Origin: PHAA01 sp964457945
Lineage (GTDB): Bacteria > Bacillota > Syntrophomonadia > Syntrophomonadales > Syntrophomonadaceae
Reading direction: 5' to 3'
NCBI GenBank assembly: GCA_964457945.1
Contig: CAYWFX010000011.1
Coordinates: 1-64,000 of the forward strand
DNA: 64,000 bases
How positions within the stretch are numbered: the stretch's first letter is position 1; each line of letters starts with the position of its first letter. Under the pieces are notes generated by a model, which was not told the DNA's origin, made no database searches, and saw only the letters and a list, made by a program, of their open reading frames with translations. Made by a program: the position numbers and the translations under genes. Of this stretch, positions 27,318 through 35,915 are shown piece after piece.

Positions 27318-28364
27318 TCATTTATAAACATGGATAGCAGTGCTTTTAAAAATAGCATAGACCGTTTGACCACTAGTAATTTTCATCTCTTCCGCTGATG
27401 TTTTTGTCACTAAGACAGTTAATGGAATACCTGCATCCATTTTCACTTTGACTACTACTCCCTGTGGTAATATTTCTGTAATTTTGCATCGCAAACAATT
27501 ACGGGCGCTAGTGTTAATCATTTCATTCGCAAGAATAATATCTTCCGGACGAATGCTTACTTTAACCCTGCCTTCATGGTCAGTAACGACTGATAATTGA
27601 ATATTATTCACCTTCACAATCTTACTCTCATCTTTAACCACGATTTCTCCTTCATAGATATTCTCCGCACCAATAAATGAAGCTACAAAATGGGATTGTG
27701 GTCTATTAAATATGTCCTCAGGATTGCCGACCTGTTCAATCTTCCCGTCATGAAAAACCACAATTCTGTCGGCAAGAGTATTCGCTTCAGTAAAATCATG
27801 GGTAATATGTATAGTAATAATACCGCTTTGCCGGTGAATTCGCTTTAATTCCTGCCGGAATATTTCTCGGCTCTGCTGATCCAAGGCGCTAAGAGGTTCA
27901 TCCAGCAATAACAGTTTCGGCGCTGTAATCAAGGCACGAGCGATAGCTACCCGCTGTTGCTCACCACCACTCAGAGTAGCAGGATACCGTTTTAACAAAT
28001 GACTGATTCCTAGCAGATCCACCATTTTATTAAGTTGCTCTTGCATCTGTGGCTTGGATGTCTTTCGTATTTTTAGACCAAAAATAATATTATCCTCTAC
28101 GTCTAAGTGAGGAAATAGGAGATAATCCTGATAAACAAATCCAATCTGCCGTTCCTCAGGATCCAATCTAGTTATATTTTTTCCATTGAACCGGATTTCA
28201 CCAGCATCTGGAGTATACATTCCAGCGATAACCTCTAAAAAAACGGTTTTACCTGTGCCGCTGGGTCCCAATATTACCAAGTATTCATAGTCTTTAACCA
28301 CCATATTAATGTTTTGCAGCCTGAATTCGCCGAGGTGTTTGGATACATTTTTCAGCTCGAGCAT
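27318..28364 (-). CDS. modC: Molybdate/tungstate ABC importer ATPase (ModC/WtpC type)
   Basis: The 348-residue protein has Walker A GPSGTGKT, signature LSGGEQQRVAIARA, Walker B LLLLDEPLSALD and switch ITHDF. The last 60 residues form a MOP/TOBE-type oxyanion domain (CKITEILPQGVVVKVKMDAG), as in ModC, which may bind molybdate and regulate transport. It lies 22 bases after modB. Together with ModA and ModB it forms a classical type I molybdate importer next to the BtuCD-type ones, so this cell keeps both transporter designs for what may be the same ions. Tungstate selectivity cannot be excluded. Confidence 0.87.
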   Translation of the reverse strand: MLELKNVSKHLGEFRLQNINMVVKDYEYLVILGPSGTGKTVFLEVIAGMYTPDAGEIRFNGKNITRLDPEERQIGFVYQDYLLFPHLDVEDNIIFGLKIRKTSKPQMQEQLNKMVDLLGISHLLKRYPATLSGGEQQRVAIARALITAPKLLLLDEPLSALDQQSREIFRQELKRIHRQSGIITIHITHDFTEANTLADRIVVFHDGKIEQVGNPEDIFNRPQSHFVASFIGAENIYEGEIVVKDESKIVKVNNIQLSVVTDHEGRVKVSIRPEDIILANEMINTSARNCLRCKITEILPQGVVVKVKMDAGIPLTVLVTKTSAEEMKITSGQTVYAIFKSTAIHVYK

Positions 28365-28386
28365 ACAATTAGTTCCTTTCCGGTTT

Positions 28387-29262
28387 TCATCGATATATTG
28401 TATTTTGCTGTTTACCTAATATCTCAAAAATAAAAAGCGAAACTAAGGAAAAAACAATTAAGATGGCTGCTGCCGCCATGGCTAAATCTAAATCTCCGGT
28501 GGCTAGGTTTAAATAAAGGGATATAGGTAAAACCTCAGTTTTCATACGCGTAGCCCCAGCCAGCATAAGAGCCGCCCCGAATTCTCCTAGAGCTCTAGCC
28601 CACGTAGTCACTAAGCCGGCCAATAAACCATTTTTGGCCAGAGGCAAAATAATCTTGACGAAAACCTGCCATTGGGAACACCCCAGAGTTCGAGCTACAA
28701 ATTCAAAACGAGGATTGATATCGGCAATCGTTGATCTTATTATTCTGATTAGATAAGGAAGATTTACGAAAAACTGGGCTAATACAATCCCATTAACGGT
28801 AAACACAAATTTCAGGCCATGTCTAGCCAACATTTGTCCGAATTCCGTAGTGCCAAACAGCAGCAAAAGAGCCAAACCAGAAACAATTGGAGGCAAGGCC
28901 ATGGGAACATCGAAAATTATACCAATTAATCGTCGACCCCTAAAATTCAAACGTTCCAAGCCGTAGGCAACAGGAACAGCAAATATGAGACAAAGCAGGG
29001 TCGAAATAAAAGCGGTCTGGAAACTCAAACGAATAGCAAACCATATTTCGGCCGATCTTAAACTGCTTGGAATTTCACCCATTCCCCGCCATAAAATGTT
29101 AGCGGTGGCAACGATGACCAAACTAAAAGTTAAAAACATGACCAGAAAGATAAAGAAGCGAAAACACCGGTTAGTAAATTTGGATTGAAGGCGTCCCATG
29201 AATCTTGGTTCGACTTTAATTTCTGCCACTTGGGTGGCCGGATTTGAATCTTCTTTTGGCAT
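28387..29262 (-). CDS. modB: Molybdate/tungstate ABC importer permease (ModB type)
   Basis: I place the start at MPKEDSNP (ATG at 29262), where GGAG stands 6 bases upstream. The product of 291 residues has six membrane helices and the EAA-type loop FEFVARTLGCSQWQVFVKIILPLAKNG, of which GCSQWQVFVKIILPL is the core. The family phrase VTTWARALGEFGA is also present. It forms the membrane channel for the ModA-bound oxyanion. A perfect hairpin precedes it. Confidence 0.87.
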   Translation of the reverse strand: MPKEDSNPATQVAEIKVEPRFMGRLQSKFTNRCFRFFIFLVMFLTFSLVIVATANILWRGMGEIPSSLRSAEIWFAIRLSFQTAFISTLLCLIFAVPVAYGLERLNFRGRRLIGIIFDVPMALPPIVSGLALLLLFGTTEFGQMLARHGLKFVFTVNGIVLAQFFVNLPYLIRIIRSTIADINPRFEFVARTLGCSQWQVFVKIILPLAKNGLLAGLVTTWARALGEFGAALMLAGATRMKTEVLPISLYLNLATGDLDLAMAAAAILIVFSLVSLFIFEILGKQQNTIYR

Positions 29263-29289
29263 CACATACTCCATTCCATTCATAAACAA

Positions 29290-29317
29290 CTGACCAGGCG
29301 ATAATATGCCTGGTCAG
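29290..29317 (-). repeat. Perfect inverted repeat between modA and modB
   Basis: CTGACCAGGC at 29290-29299 pairs fully with GCCTGGTCAG at 29308-29317 over 8 bases. In the transcript it sits between the modA stop and the modB start, with no T run after it beyond TTGTTTATG. It may protect or attenuate the mRNA so that ModA is made in excess over ModB. Confidence 0.6.
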
Positions 29318-29354
29318 AAATATTCATATTTCGTTGTTATTAACACTGCTAATT

Positions 29355-30152
29355 CTATTTGACTGGTTTGAACCCATGTTTTTCAAAAATGGCTTTTCCT
29401 TCTGGCGAAGCTACAAAGTCAACAAATTGTCGAGCTAAATCAGGCTCTTTACTGAAAGAAAGGGCTCCTATCGGCACAGTTTCAATTATATTCTGGGCTT
29501 CGGGAATCGCAATAAGTTCAATATCCTTGGCATTTATGGCATTATCTTCGGTAATAATGCTCGCATCAGCTTGTTTCATAGCAGTATGGGTTACTACTTC
29601 GTTTACTGTCGCATCTTTGGCTACAATATTTTTTTCCACGGCAGGCCACAGGTTATTCTTGGTAAATATTTTTACCGCCAGCTTACCAATGGCATTGGCT
29701 TTTTCATCCCCTATAATAACCTTAACACCAGGTTTGGCCATATCAGCCAGGCTGCTAATATGAGCCGGATTTCCTTTAGGAACTCCAATAGCTGGAATAT
29801 GGTAAACAACTTTTTGGTAATCACTGGCAAGCTTCTTTTCTTTGGCCTTTTCCATATCCACCAAGTCTCCAGGGATAAATACATCACCTTCTTTGGATAA
29901 TTCGATTTGGCTTAACAGTTGGGCTGAACCGGCGAAGTTATAGTTTACTTTTACACCGATTTTCTTTTCAAAGGCCGCTCCTATCTCAGTCATTGGCTTA
30001 CTCAGCCCGGCACCACTATATACCAACAAGCTTTTGGCAGTCTTGGGCACCTCCTGGCTGCTAGAAGGTGTTGATTTTTGCGTGCAGCCAACCAGCGAAG
30101 TAATCATCAAAAACAATGATAAACATAAAACCATGAATTTTCTAAACGGCAT
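29355..30152 (-). CDS. modA: Molybdate/tungstate-binding lipoprotein (ModA type)
   Basis: The 265-residue protein has a lipoprotein signal (SLVGC, Cys22) and the ModA fold. Visible motifs are LLVYSGAGLSKPMTEIGAAF, VKVNYNFAGSAQL, DVFIPGD and SIITEDNA, where the last is the hinge-side motif seen in molybdate and tungstate binders. It delivers the oxyanion to ModBC. It starts 129 bases after importer 2, with no riboswitch in that gap, so it may be read through from the long upstream unit. Whether molybdate or tungstate is preferred cannot be told. Confidence 0.88.
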   Translation of the reverse strand: MPFRKFMVLCLSLFLMITSLVGCTQKSTPSSSQEVPKTAKSLLVYSGAGLSKPMTEIGAAFEKKIGVKVNYNFAGSAQLLSQIELSKEGDVFIPGDLVDMEKAKEKKLASDYQKVVYHIPAIGVPKGNPAHISSLADMAKPGVKVIIGDEKANAIGKLAVKIFTKNNLWPAVEKNIVAKDATVNEVVTHTAMKQADASIITEDNAINAKDIELIAIPEAQNIIETVPIGALSFSKEPDLARQFVDFVASPEGKAIFEKHGFKPVK

Positions 30153-30281
30153 TTTTATTTCCTCCTTTTATTATTATCCCCGTACCCAACCCCAGTTCCA
30201 CCCCAATAAGCATCCTGATCTTGGTAACATACAAATTATTCAGACTATTATGACGCTTAACCGTATTCTAGCCAATTCATT

Positions 30282-31385
30282 TTAATGTAAGGAAGTCTTA
30301 AGCAGGTTTTTAGCATCCTGGTCGCTTAAATCAACATGGTAAAACAATTTATAGAAATCCTTCACCTCTTTTACCATGTCTGGTTTATAGACATCGGGGT
30401 ATAGTGTAGCGGTAAGCCATTTTAATCCTAAAAACCGGTTTACAGAAGGCGGCCGGTCAAACCAGTTGAAAGGAGAATTGGGAACTTCATATACTTTTTG
30501 ATTCTTCACGGCACTAATATTTTTCCAATCCGGACTGGTAAGAATCAAATCATAGGCCCCGCCCCGGTCAGTACCCCAGGACAAAATTACATCCGGGTTC
30601 CATTTTAATACCTGCTCCAGAGATACATTGCTCATACCGCTGCCGCCCTTGGCCTCAACCTCAGCCACGTTTTGTGCATTTACTATGTTAAGAAGCAATG
30701 CATGGGGCGAGGTTTTAGGTTCTGTCGCCAGTCCTTTCGGGCCTTCGGCATAATATACTCTTACTTTCTTTGCTTCCGGTATAGTCTTGCTAACGTCCAC
30801 GATCTCCTGCATGGTCTTGTTACAATAATCTATTAGTTCCTTGGCTCGGTCTTCAACTCGCAGCATCTGACCTAAAAAGGCAAGCGTTTTTTCCGTACTA
30901 TTAATATCCCCGTCAAGTACTATAACCGGTATATTAATCTGCTGCTGCAGTTTATCTGCCGTGCTTATTGATGTTTCACTGAGCGGATCAGGCCCTATGG
31001 AAAATATGACATCCGGTTTGGCCTTAGCCAGCTCTTCAGTATTTATCTTGGCATTCATTTGCAGCCCACCCAGATAGGGGAGTTCTTTTACCTGGGGAAG
31101 CAGGTACTTCTTGTCGTTTTCAGTAAATTGCATGGATGAACCCGCCATCTTTTCAGGGGCCAGAGTATATACCATAATCATCCCAAGAGGGCTGGTGAAA
31201 TAGACTTTATTAATGTTGCCAGGAATAGTTATAGACCTGCCGGCATGATCGGTTATGGTTTTAACTGCGGGCTGAGATGATGAAGTCGTGGCCTTTTTGC
31301 TGCTGCAGCCAGTAAATAGCGTGCATATCAATATAAACATCATTGTTATTATGGCCGCAGTTTTGAACTTCCTTGTTTTAAGCAT
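30282..31385 (-). CDS. ABC importer 2, substrate-binding lipoprotein
   Basis: The 367-residue protein has a lipoprotein signal (LFTGC) and the BtuF/FepB fold with TITDHAGRSITIPG, AKPDVIFSIGPDP and WNPDVILSWG. It serves the permease and ATPase encoded upstream. The operon also contains XdhC-like, FmdE and DUF364 genes, all linked with molybdenum or tungsten enzymes, so an oxyanion such as molybdate or tungstate, or a complex of it, is the likely ligand. GGGGGAT precedes the ATG. It is only distantly similar to the binding proteins of importers 1 and 3. Confidence 0.87.
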   Translation of the reverse strand: MLKTRKFKTAAIITMMFILICTLFTGCSSKKATTSSSQPAVKTITDHAGRSITIPGNINKVYFTSPLGMIMVYTLAPEKMAGSSMQFTENDKKYLLPQVKELPYLGGLQMNAKINTEELAKAKPDVIFSIGPDPLSETSISTADKLQQQINIPVIVLDGDINSTEKTLAFLGQMLRVEDRAKELIDYCNKTMQEIVDVSKTIPEAKKVRVYYAEGPKGLATEPKTSPHALLLNIVNAQNVAEVEAKGGSGMSNVSLEQVLKWNPDVILSWGTDRGGAYDLILTSPDWKNISAVKNQKVYEVPNSPFNWFDRPPSVNRFLGLKWLTATLYPDVYKPDMVKEVKDFYKLFYHVDLSDQDAKNLLKTSLH

Positions 31386-31402
31386 TATTAGACATCCCCC
31401 TT

Positions 31403-32227
31403 TTAAATTATGTTATTGCCATTTATCGCTCTTAATCTAGTTTTTAAAGGTTTAGGAACTGGAATGCAAACCCGGATGGTTCTATTATCCGGAAGTTTCA
31501 TGCCGTTGATTTTAACATCGATCTCGTACATTTCCCTCATTGAATCTTCAATAATCGTTTCTTCAGGAGTACCCATGCTTAAGAGCCGACCCTTTTTCAT
31601 TAAGACAACCTTGTGGGCACAAAAAAGTGCCTGATCTGGATCATGGGTTACCATAACTATGCTTATCCCCTTTTTTGAAAGAAGTCTCATGTGTTCCAGA
31701 ACTAAATGCTGTTTTCCAAAGTCAAGGCTGGATGTAGGTTCATCCATTATCAGTATTTTAGGCTGCTGAGCCAAAGCCCGGGCGATTAGGACCAGTTGCC
31801 TTTCACCCCCGCTAATTTTGGTGTAAATCTTATCTTTTAAATGGCTTATATTAAGCTCCTCCAGAGATTCAAAGGCTATTTTTTCATCCTCTTTGCCAGG
31901 TACAGCCAGACTGGATAAATAAGAAGTTCTTCCCATCAGAACAACGTCAAAAACCTTGAACGGGAAAGGAGGCGTGTGGGCCTGAGGAATGTAGCCCATA
32001 ATTTGGGCAAGCCTGGTTATGGATAGTTCTTGTATATCTTCTCCATCTATAACGATAGAACCGGAAGATGGAATTAATAAACCGAGAATGTTTTTTAACA
32101 GGGTAGTTTTTCCACAGCCATTGGGACCTAATACACATAGAAATTCACCTGTTTCAACCTTGAAAGAGAGATCATGAATCACCTGACTTTTTCCGTAACT
32201 GTAGCAAACATTTTTAAGCTCCAGCAC
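31403..32227 (-). CDS. ABC importer 2, ATP-binding protein
   Basis: The 274-residue ATPase has GPNGCGKTT, ISGGERQLVLIARALAQQP, ILIMDEPTSSLDFG and VTHDPDQ. It starts with GTG at 32227, set by GGGGGTGG 5 bases before. It energises the permease encoded upstream, 83 bases away. It closely follows the FecE/BtuD pattern and resembles the ATPases of importers 1 and 3 in its HLD/DFG region. Its last 40 residues add a basic tail (PKPLKTRLRAING) not shared with importer 1. Confidence 0.88.
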   Translation of the reverse strand: MLELKNVCYSYGKSQVIHDLSFKVETGEFLCVLGPNGCGKTTLLKNILGLLIPSSGSIVIDGEDIQELSITRLAQIMGYIPQAHTPPFPFKVFDVVLMGRTSYLSSLAVPGKEDEKIAFESLEELNISHLKDKIYTKISGGERQLVLIARALAQQPKILIMDEPTSSLDFGKQHLVLEHMRLLSKKGISIVMVTHDPDQALFCAHKVVLMKKGRLLSMGTPEETIIEDSMREMYEIDVKINGMKLPDNRTIRVCIPVPKPLKTRLRAINGNNII

Positions 32228-32282
32228 ACTTCCACCCCCTGACCTTTTCTTGATAATTAGAATTTAAGCCTAATTTAAAGTG

Positions 32283-33311
32283 CTACTTCCACCCCCTGAC
32301 ATTGTTCTTAAATATAATGATAAAAAACGGTACCCCCAGTAATGCCGTGAGTATACCCAGAGGTACTTCCACCGATCCCAAGCAGCGAGCCAGATCGTCA
32401 ACCAGCAACAGGTAGCTCGCTCCCAATATAAATGTTACCGGCAAAAGAGTTCTATAGTTCGGTCCGACTATGGAACGGGCCAGATGAGGAACCACCAATC
32501 CGATCCATCCAATCATCCCGCATATGGAAACAGATGCTGCTGTTATCAAAGTAGAACCAATTATAACGATTAGTCTTAACCTTCGGGTGTTAATCCCTAA
32601 AGTACGGGCTTCTTCCTCTCCAAACGCCAAAACATTTAGTCTCCATCTGACAATAAAAAGAGGTACAAAGCCTAGCAACATAGGAATAATAATGCTTAAA
32701 ATATCCCTATTATTCACGGATGAGAGGCTTCCCATCAACCAAAAGGTTATTTCCGGCAACTTATCATTGGCATCAGCAAAATATTTGATGGCACCAGTAC
32801 CTGAAGAAAAAAGAGTACTAATAAGTATCCCGCCGAGAACCAGACCCAGAGTAGGGTCGTAATCCAGATACTTATTTATCAGGCAGGCTAAAAGTACTGC
32901 GATCAGACCGAAAACAAAAGCAGATATCTGTATTACATATACAGATTGAGATAAAAATATAGCCAAACAGGCACCAAACCCAGCACCAGCAGAGGCACCC
33001 AGAATATCCGGAGATACCAGAGGGTTTTTGAACATTCCCTGAAAGGCGGCTCCGGCAGTAGAAAGAGCGGCTCCGACCAGCATTCCGGCTATGATGCGCG
33101 GCAACCTGATGTTAAATACTACCGTATCCAGATTGCTTGCCTGGTCTGTACTGCTGCCAAAATAATGCACATAAATGGTTGATAAAAGCTGGGATACCGG
33201 TATCCCATAGCGCCCGATAGCAAACGAGAAAAGAAACGCCGCTATCGGTACAAGAACAAGTATGATTACTTGTACAAATCCTAAATCTAGCTGTATAAAA
33301 TGCTTGTTCAT
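32283..33311 (-). CDS. ABC importer 2, FecCD/BtuC-type permease
   Basis: I start at MNKHFIQLDLG (ATG at 33311); a longer frame would run back into the DUF364 gene. The 342-residue protein has the membrane layout and motifs of the family: IRLPRIIAGMLVGAALSTAG, FQGMFKNPLVSPDILGASAG, and MIGWIGLVVPHLARSIVGP. It forms the transmembrane path of importer 2. It follows DUF364 by 26 bases in a unit that begins at the XdhC-like gene. Confidence 0.88.
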   Translation of the reverse strand: MNKHFIQLDLGFVQVIILVLVPIAAFLFSFAIGRYGIPVSQLLSTIYVHYFGSSTDQASNLDTVVFNIRLPRIIAGMLVGAALSTAGAAFQGMFKNPLVSPDILGASAGAGFGACLAIFLSQSVYVIQISAFVFGLIAVLLACLINKYLDYDPTLGLVLGGILISTLFSSGTGAIKYFADANDKLPEITFWLMGSLSSVNNRDILSIIIPMLLGFVPLFIVRWRLNVLAFGEEEARTLGINTRRLRLIVIIGSTLITAASVSICGMIGWIGLVVPHLARSIVGPNYRTLLPVTFILGASYLLLVDDLARCLGSVEVPLGILTALLGVPFFIIIFKNNVRGWK

Positions 33312-33337
33312 ATGTTTCTTCACCGCTAATGGCGGTA

Positions 33338-34084
33338 TCAACGCCTTATGCAGACCATTTGCCCGCCCTGTTTGAACGCCTTGGTTTTGCCGCCTTCCCG
33401 AACAACTTGCCAGCATGTTTTTTCATTTAAAATAACCATCCCTGCCAGGGCCTCTACCCCGTAATTAAAAAGAACAGGAGATATCGGGACGCTTGGTCCA
33501 ACCAGAATTATTTTGGCATTTCGGGACAATTCTAGGAGCCGAGGCATGGTTTTGTTGATAAATGCAGTACCTGTTATAAAGACATAGTCTTGTAGAGGAA
33601 GTATGTATTCACTGGCTGGATCCGGATAATCTCCCGTCTGTGGTTCTCTTTCAAGTATAGACAGCTGGCATATTTTACTTAGAGACTCAATATTGGGAAA
33701 ATGTCCGATTACGGCCACCTTTTTGCTGGCAATTTCCGGTAAGAATTGAGCAAATGCGTTGGACTCGTCCGGTTCCGCCGTTTTAGTAATGGCCTGGCTG
33801 GTAATCGTCATAATATTGCTGGGGGTATTAAATACCGAGTTGATGGCGGCCTGACCTAGTGAAGCCTGAAGCATATTCCAGGATTTAACGTAAGCACCCA
33901 GCTCTTTAAGCGACATTCCGATAATGTTGGTAAGTTCCTTTTCTGTTTGACCTCCCTTTAAGGTCATGGCCGCTCCTATCCCCTTTTCTGATCGAATCAG
34001 AGTCCAGTGAAGGCCGACCATACAATCTAGTACTAATAAATCCTCAGGTATCAAATCAATTAGCTCATCATATATTTTCCACAC
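33338..34084 (-). CDS. DUF364/DUF4213 protein, second copy
   Basis: The 248-residue protein has the DUF4213 N-terminal region (VGLHWTLIRSEKGIGAAM) and the DUF364 Rossmann-like half (KKVAVIGHFPNIESL, DYVFITGTAFINKTMPRL, AKIILVGPSVPISP). These are predicted to chelate metal or bind a metal complex. It lies between fmdE and importer 2 with short gaps, so it probably handles the imported metal or its carrier. Together with the copy at 21789 it is one of two divergent paralogues, each paired with an FmdE-type domain. No biochemical role is known to me. Confidence 0.8.
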   Translation of the reverse strand: MWKIYDELIDLIPEDLLVLDCMVGLHWTLIRSEKGIGAAMTLKGGQTEKELTNIIGMSLKELGAYVKSWNMLQASLGQAAINSVFNTPSNIMTITSQAITKTAEPDESNAFAQFLPEIASKKVAVIGHFPNIESLSKICQLSILEREPQTGDYPDPASEYILPLQDYVFITGTAFINKTMPRLLELSRNAKIILVGPSVPISPVLFNYGVEALAGMVILNEKTCWQVVREGGKTKAFKQGGQMVCIRR

Positions 34085-34101
34085 TGATGGTGCCCCATTT
34101 C

Positions 34102-34650
34102 TTATAGCTTTTCATAATATGCTCCGTTAGCACAGGCACGGCACAAGGTCTGGCTATTAACCACAAGCTCCCTGCCATCCATGACATTTTCACCGCAGCT
34201 TTCGCATTTCACTCGGCTTAAAGGCTTACCGGGGAGGTCTTCCGCCCTTAAGTTAACGGTTACGGGCTCAATCTTGAACAATTCTTCATCTGGGACCCTG
34301 CTCCAAAACGCTACAATATCATCGAGATCTTCCGCCTGCTGTTTGGCAGCGGTAACGATTCTGACCCCTTTATTATTATTCATGTCGACAAATGTCGCCG
34401 CCATTTTACCGTAATCAAACCACTTCAGGCGTCTTTTCCCAAGGGAACAGCCTGTAACCGAAGCTACGGCATCAGCAATACAGCGATCAGCTTCTATAAA
34501 TACGATGAAATCTTTGTTTTCGGCGGGGTTGTCTATGCCCAGATAGTTCAAACCAATTCTAGCTATTCTTACACCAAAGATGATGCCGGTACAGATGTGA
34601 CCATGAAATTCATGGGCCTTTTTTAAGTCCTGGTCAAAATAATTCATCAT
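34102..34650 (-). CDS. FmdE-family protein with C-terminal zinc ribbon
   Basis: I start at MMNYFDQD (ATG at 34650), where AAGGAG lies 10 bases upstream. The 182-residue protein carries the FmdE domain: HEFHGHICTGIIFGVRIA at the start and EADRCIADAVASVTGCSLGK. A ribbon with CESCG and CRAC follows. FmdE proteins were named from tungsten/molybdenum formylmethanofuran dehydrogenase operons. In bacteria they occur near molybdopterin enzymes and metal importers without a proven role. Here it overlaps the XdhC-like gene by 17 bases and precedes DUF364 and importer 2. Confidence 0.87.
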   Translation of the reverse strand: MMNYFDQDLKKAHEFHGHICTGIIFGVRIARIGLNYLGIDNPAENKDFIVFIEADRCIADAVASVTGCSLGKRRLKWFDYGKMAATFVDMNNNKGVRIVTAAKQQAEDLDDIVAFWSRVPDEELFKIEPVTVNLRAEDLPGKPLSRVKCESCGENVMDGRELVVNSQTLCRACANGAYYEKL

Positions 34651-35272
34651 GTTTTTCAATCTCCTTATTAACCTGTTTTATGGTTACAAAGCCTCCGGGA
34701 CGTCCATATTTTACCGCCTGTATTTCCGCCACTGCCGCCAGGGCAATTTCTGCAGCTAGCTGGCCTCCTAAATCAAGACCAATCGGTATATGAACCCTGT
34801 CCATAAGCTCCTCTGAAATCCCCAGTAATTTCAGCTTGCCGAAATAAGCAGTTACCTTCCGTTTATTGCCCAGCACCCCTATGTATCTGGCCGGAGATTT
34901 TATGATCGCCTGCAGCGCCGGATCATCAAATTCGTGATTATAGGTTACTAAAACAATGCTGGTAGTTTCGTTAATCTCACAAGCCCCCAACAGTTCAACA
35001 ATATTCCCCAGCAGTAGTGCACTGGCCTCCGGAAATCTTTCCCGGGTAAGCGTTTCGGCTCTATGGTCAATAACGGTTATGCTGTATCCCAAAATCGAAG
35101 CAATTTTATAAACGTTTAAAGCAACATTACCAGAACCAGCTATTATTAATCTATCACCAGTGCAAGATACGTTAATAAGCATATCTATTTCGCCGTCTTC
35201 TGTGCTAAGAAGGGCTAGCTCTTCATTAGCCTCCTGCTTTTCCTTTAAAAGACTCATAATATTTGACTCCAA
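34634..35272 (-). CDS. XdhC-like Rossmann protein (molybdoenzyme maturation type)
   Basis: I start at the TTG at 35272, since AGGAGGTGATC, a near-perfect anti-16S match, ends 4 bases before it; a GTG 9 bases earlier falls inside that site. The 212-residue product has the C-terminal XdhC NAD(P)-binding domain: DRLIIAGSGNVALNVYKIA, ITVIDHRAE, YIGVLGNKRK and GLDLGGQLAAEIALAAVAEI. The N-terminal CoxI/XdhC domain is missing. XdhC helps insert sulfurated cofactor into xanthine dehydrogenase-type enzymes, but none is in the window. It opens the fmdE-DUF364-importer unit. Confidence 0.82.
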   Translation of the reverse strand: MESNIMSLLKEKQEANEELALLSTEDGEIDMLINVSCTGDRLIIAGSGNVALNVYKIASILGYSITVIDHRAETLTRERFPEASALLLGNIVELLGACEINETTSIVLVTYNHEFDDPALQAIIKSPARYIGVLGNKRKVTAYFGKLKLLGISEELMDRVHIPIGLDLGGQLAAEIALAAVAEIQAVKYGRPGGFVTIKQVNKEIEKHDELF

Positions 35273-35301
35273 GTTGATCACCTCCTCTTATTTACTTAGA
35301 C

Positions 35302-35439
35302 TTAAGCTTCCTCCTTACTCAGGGATAACAAACCCAATTTACCAGTGAAAACTAAAGGGAAGCCACCAGCCAGCATCGGTATTGCGGCTATGCGGACATC
35401 CCCCGGAGTGATGGCGACAAGACTGATATGCTGTTCCAT
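35302..35439 (-). CDS. Possible small protein or gene relic (45 aa)
   Basis: A frame from ATG at 35439 reads MEQHISLVAITPGDVRIAA and ends LLSLSKEEA. It looks protein-like in composition, with a Gly/Leu/Phe-rich middle (PMLAGGFPLVFTGKLG), but has no ribosome site. It may be the relic of a larger gene or chance. It lies 29 bases before the XdhC-like start, on the same strand. Confidence 0.25.
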   Translation of the reverse strand: MEQHISLVAITPGDVRIAAIPMLAGGFPLVFTGKLGLLSLSKEEA

Positions 35440-35767
35440 ATTGTTTATGAAGCAGGATGTTTATGATATCTCATGTAATTATTTAATGGACACAAATGAA
35501 CAAAGCTTAGCTCAAATCATTTCAAGTCAATCTCTCAAATATATTTTAGGGGGTCAATCATTTCATAACATTATATAAGATTACATAACATAACTCGACT
35601 AAATTATAATTAATGTTATAAAATAAGTCAATGTATATAACTCAATATTAATTGACGTTTTACAGTGGGCTAAAAGCAATATAAATAATAATTCAATCAA
35701 TAAAGGGAGGCATAGGAGATTCAAAAAGACATGATTATCCACTTCTGGCGGATAAAGAAGAAATGAC
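35440..35767. other. A/T-rich intergenic region
   Basis: No coding sequence is supported here. It should contain the promoter of the XdhC-FmdE-importer unit, but I cannot point to a clear -35/-10 pair. No Moco-type leader is present. Confidence 0.4.
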
Positions 35768-35810
35768 TCAGGTCGAGGTATATGATCTAACTGATCATAC
35801 CTCGACCTGA
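35768..35810 (-). terminator. Terminator after the molybdopterin oxidoreductase gene
   Basis: TCAGGTCGAGGTA (35768-35780) pairs perfectly with TACCTCGACCTGA (35798-35810), with further pairing of GATC inside. On the minus strand the arm is followed by GTCATTTCTTCTTT, a modest T-rich tail. Confidence 0.65.
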
Positions 35811-35915
35811 TTGAGAAAATAGATGTACTTCTTGTCACCAGTATAATAATTCGTAAATATCAACTGCAGCAATTTCGTATATAGTTTCGTTTTTTATATT
35901 AATCGTAACCAGACT

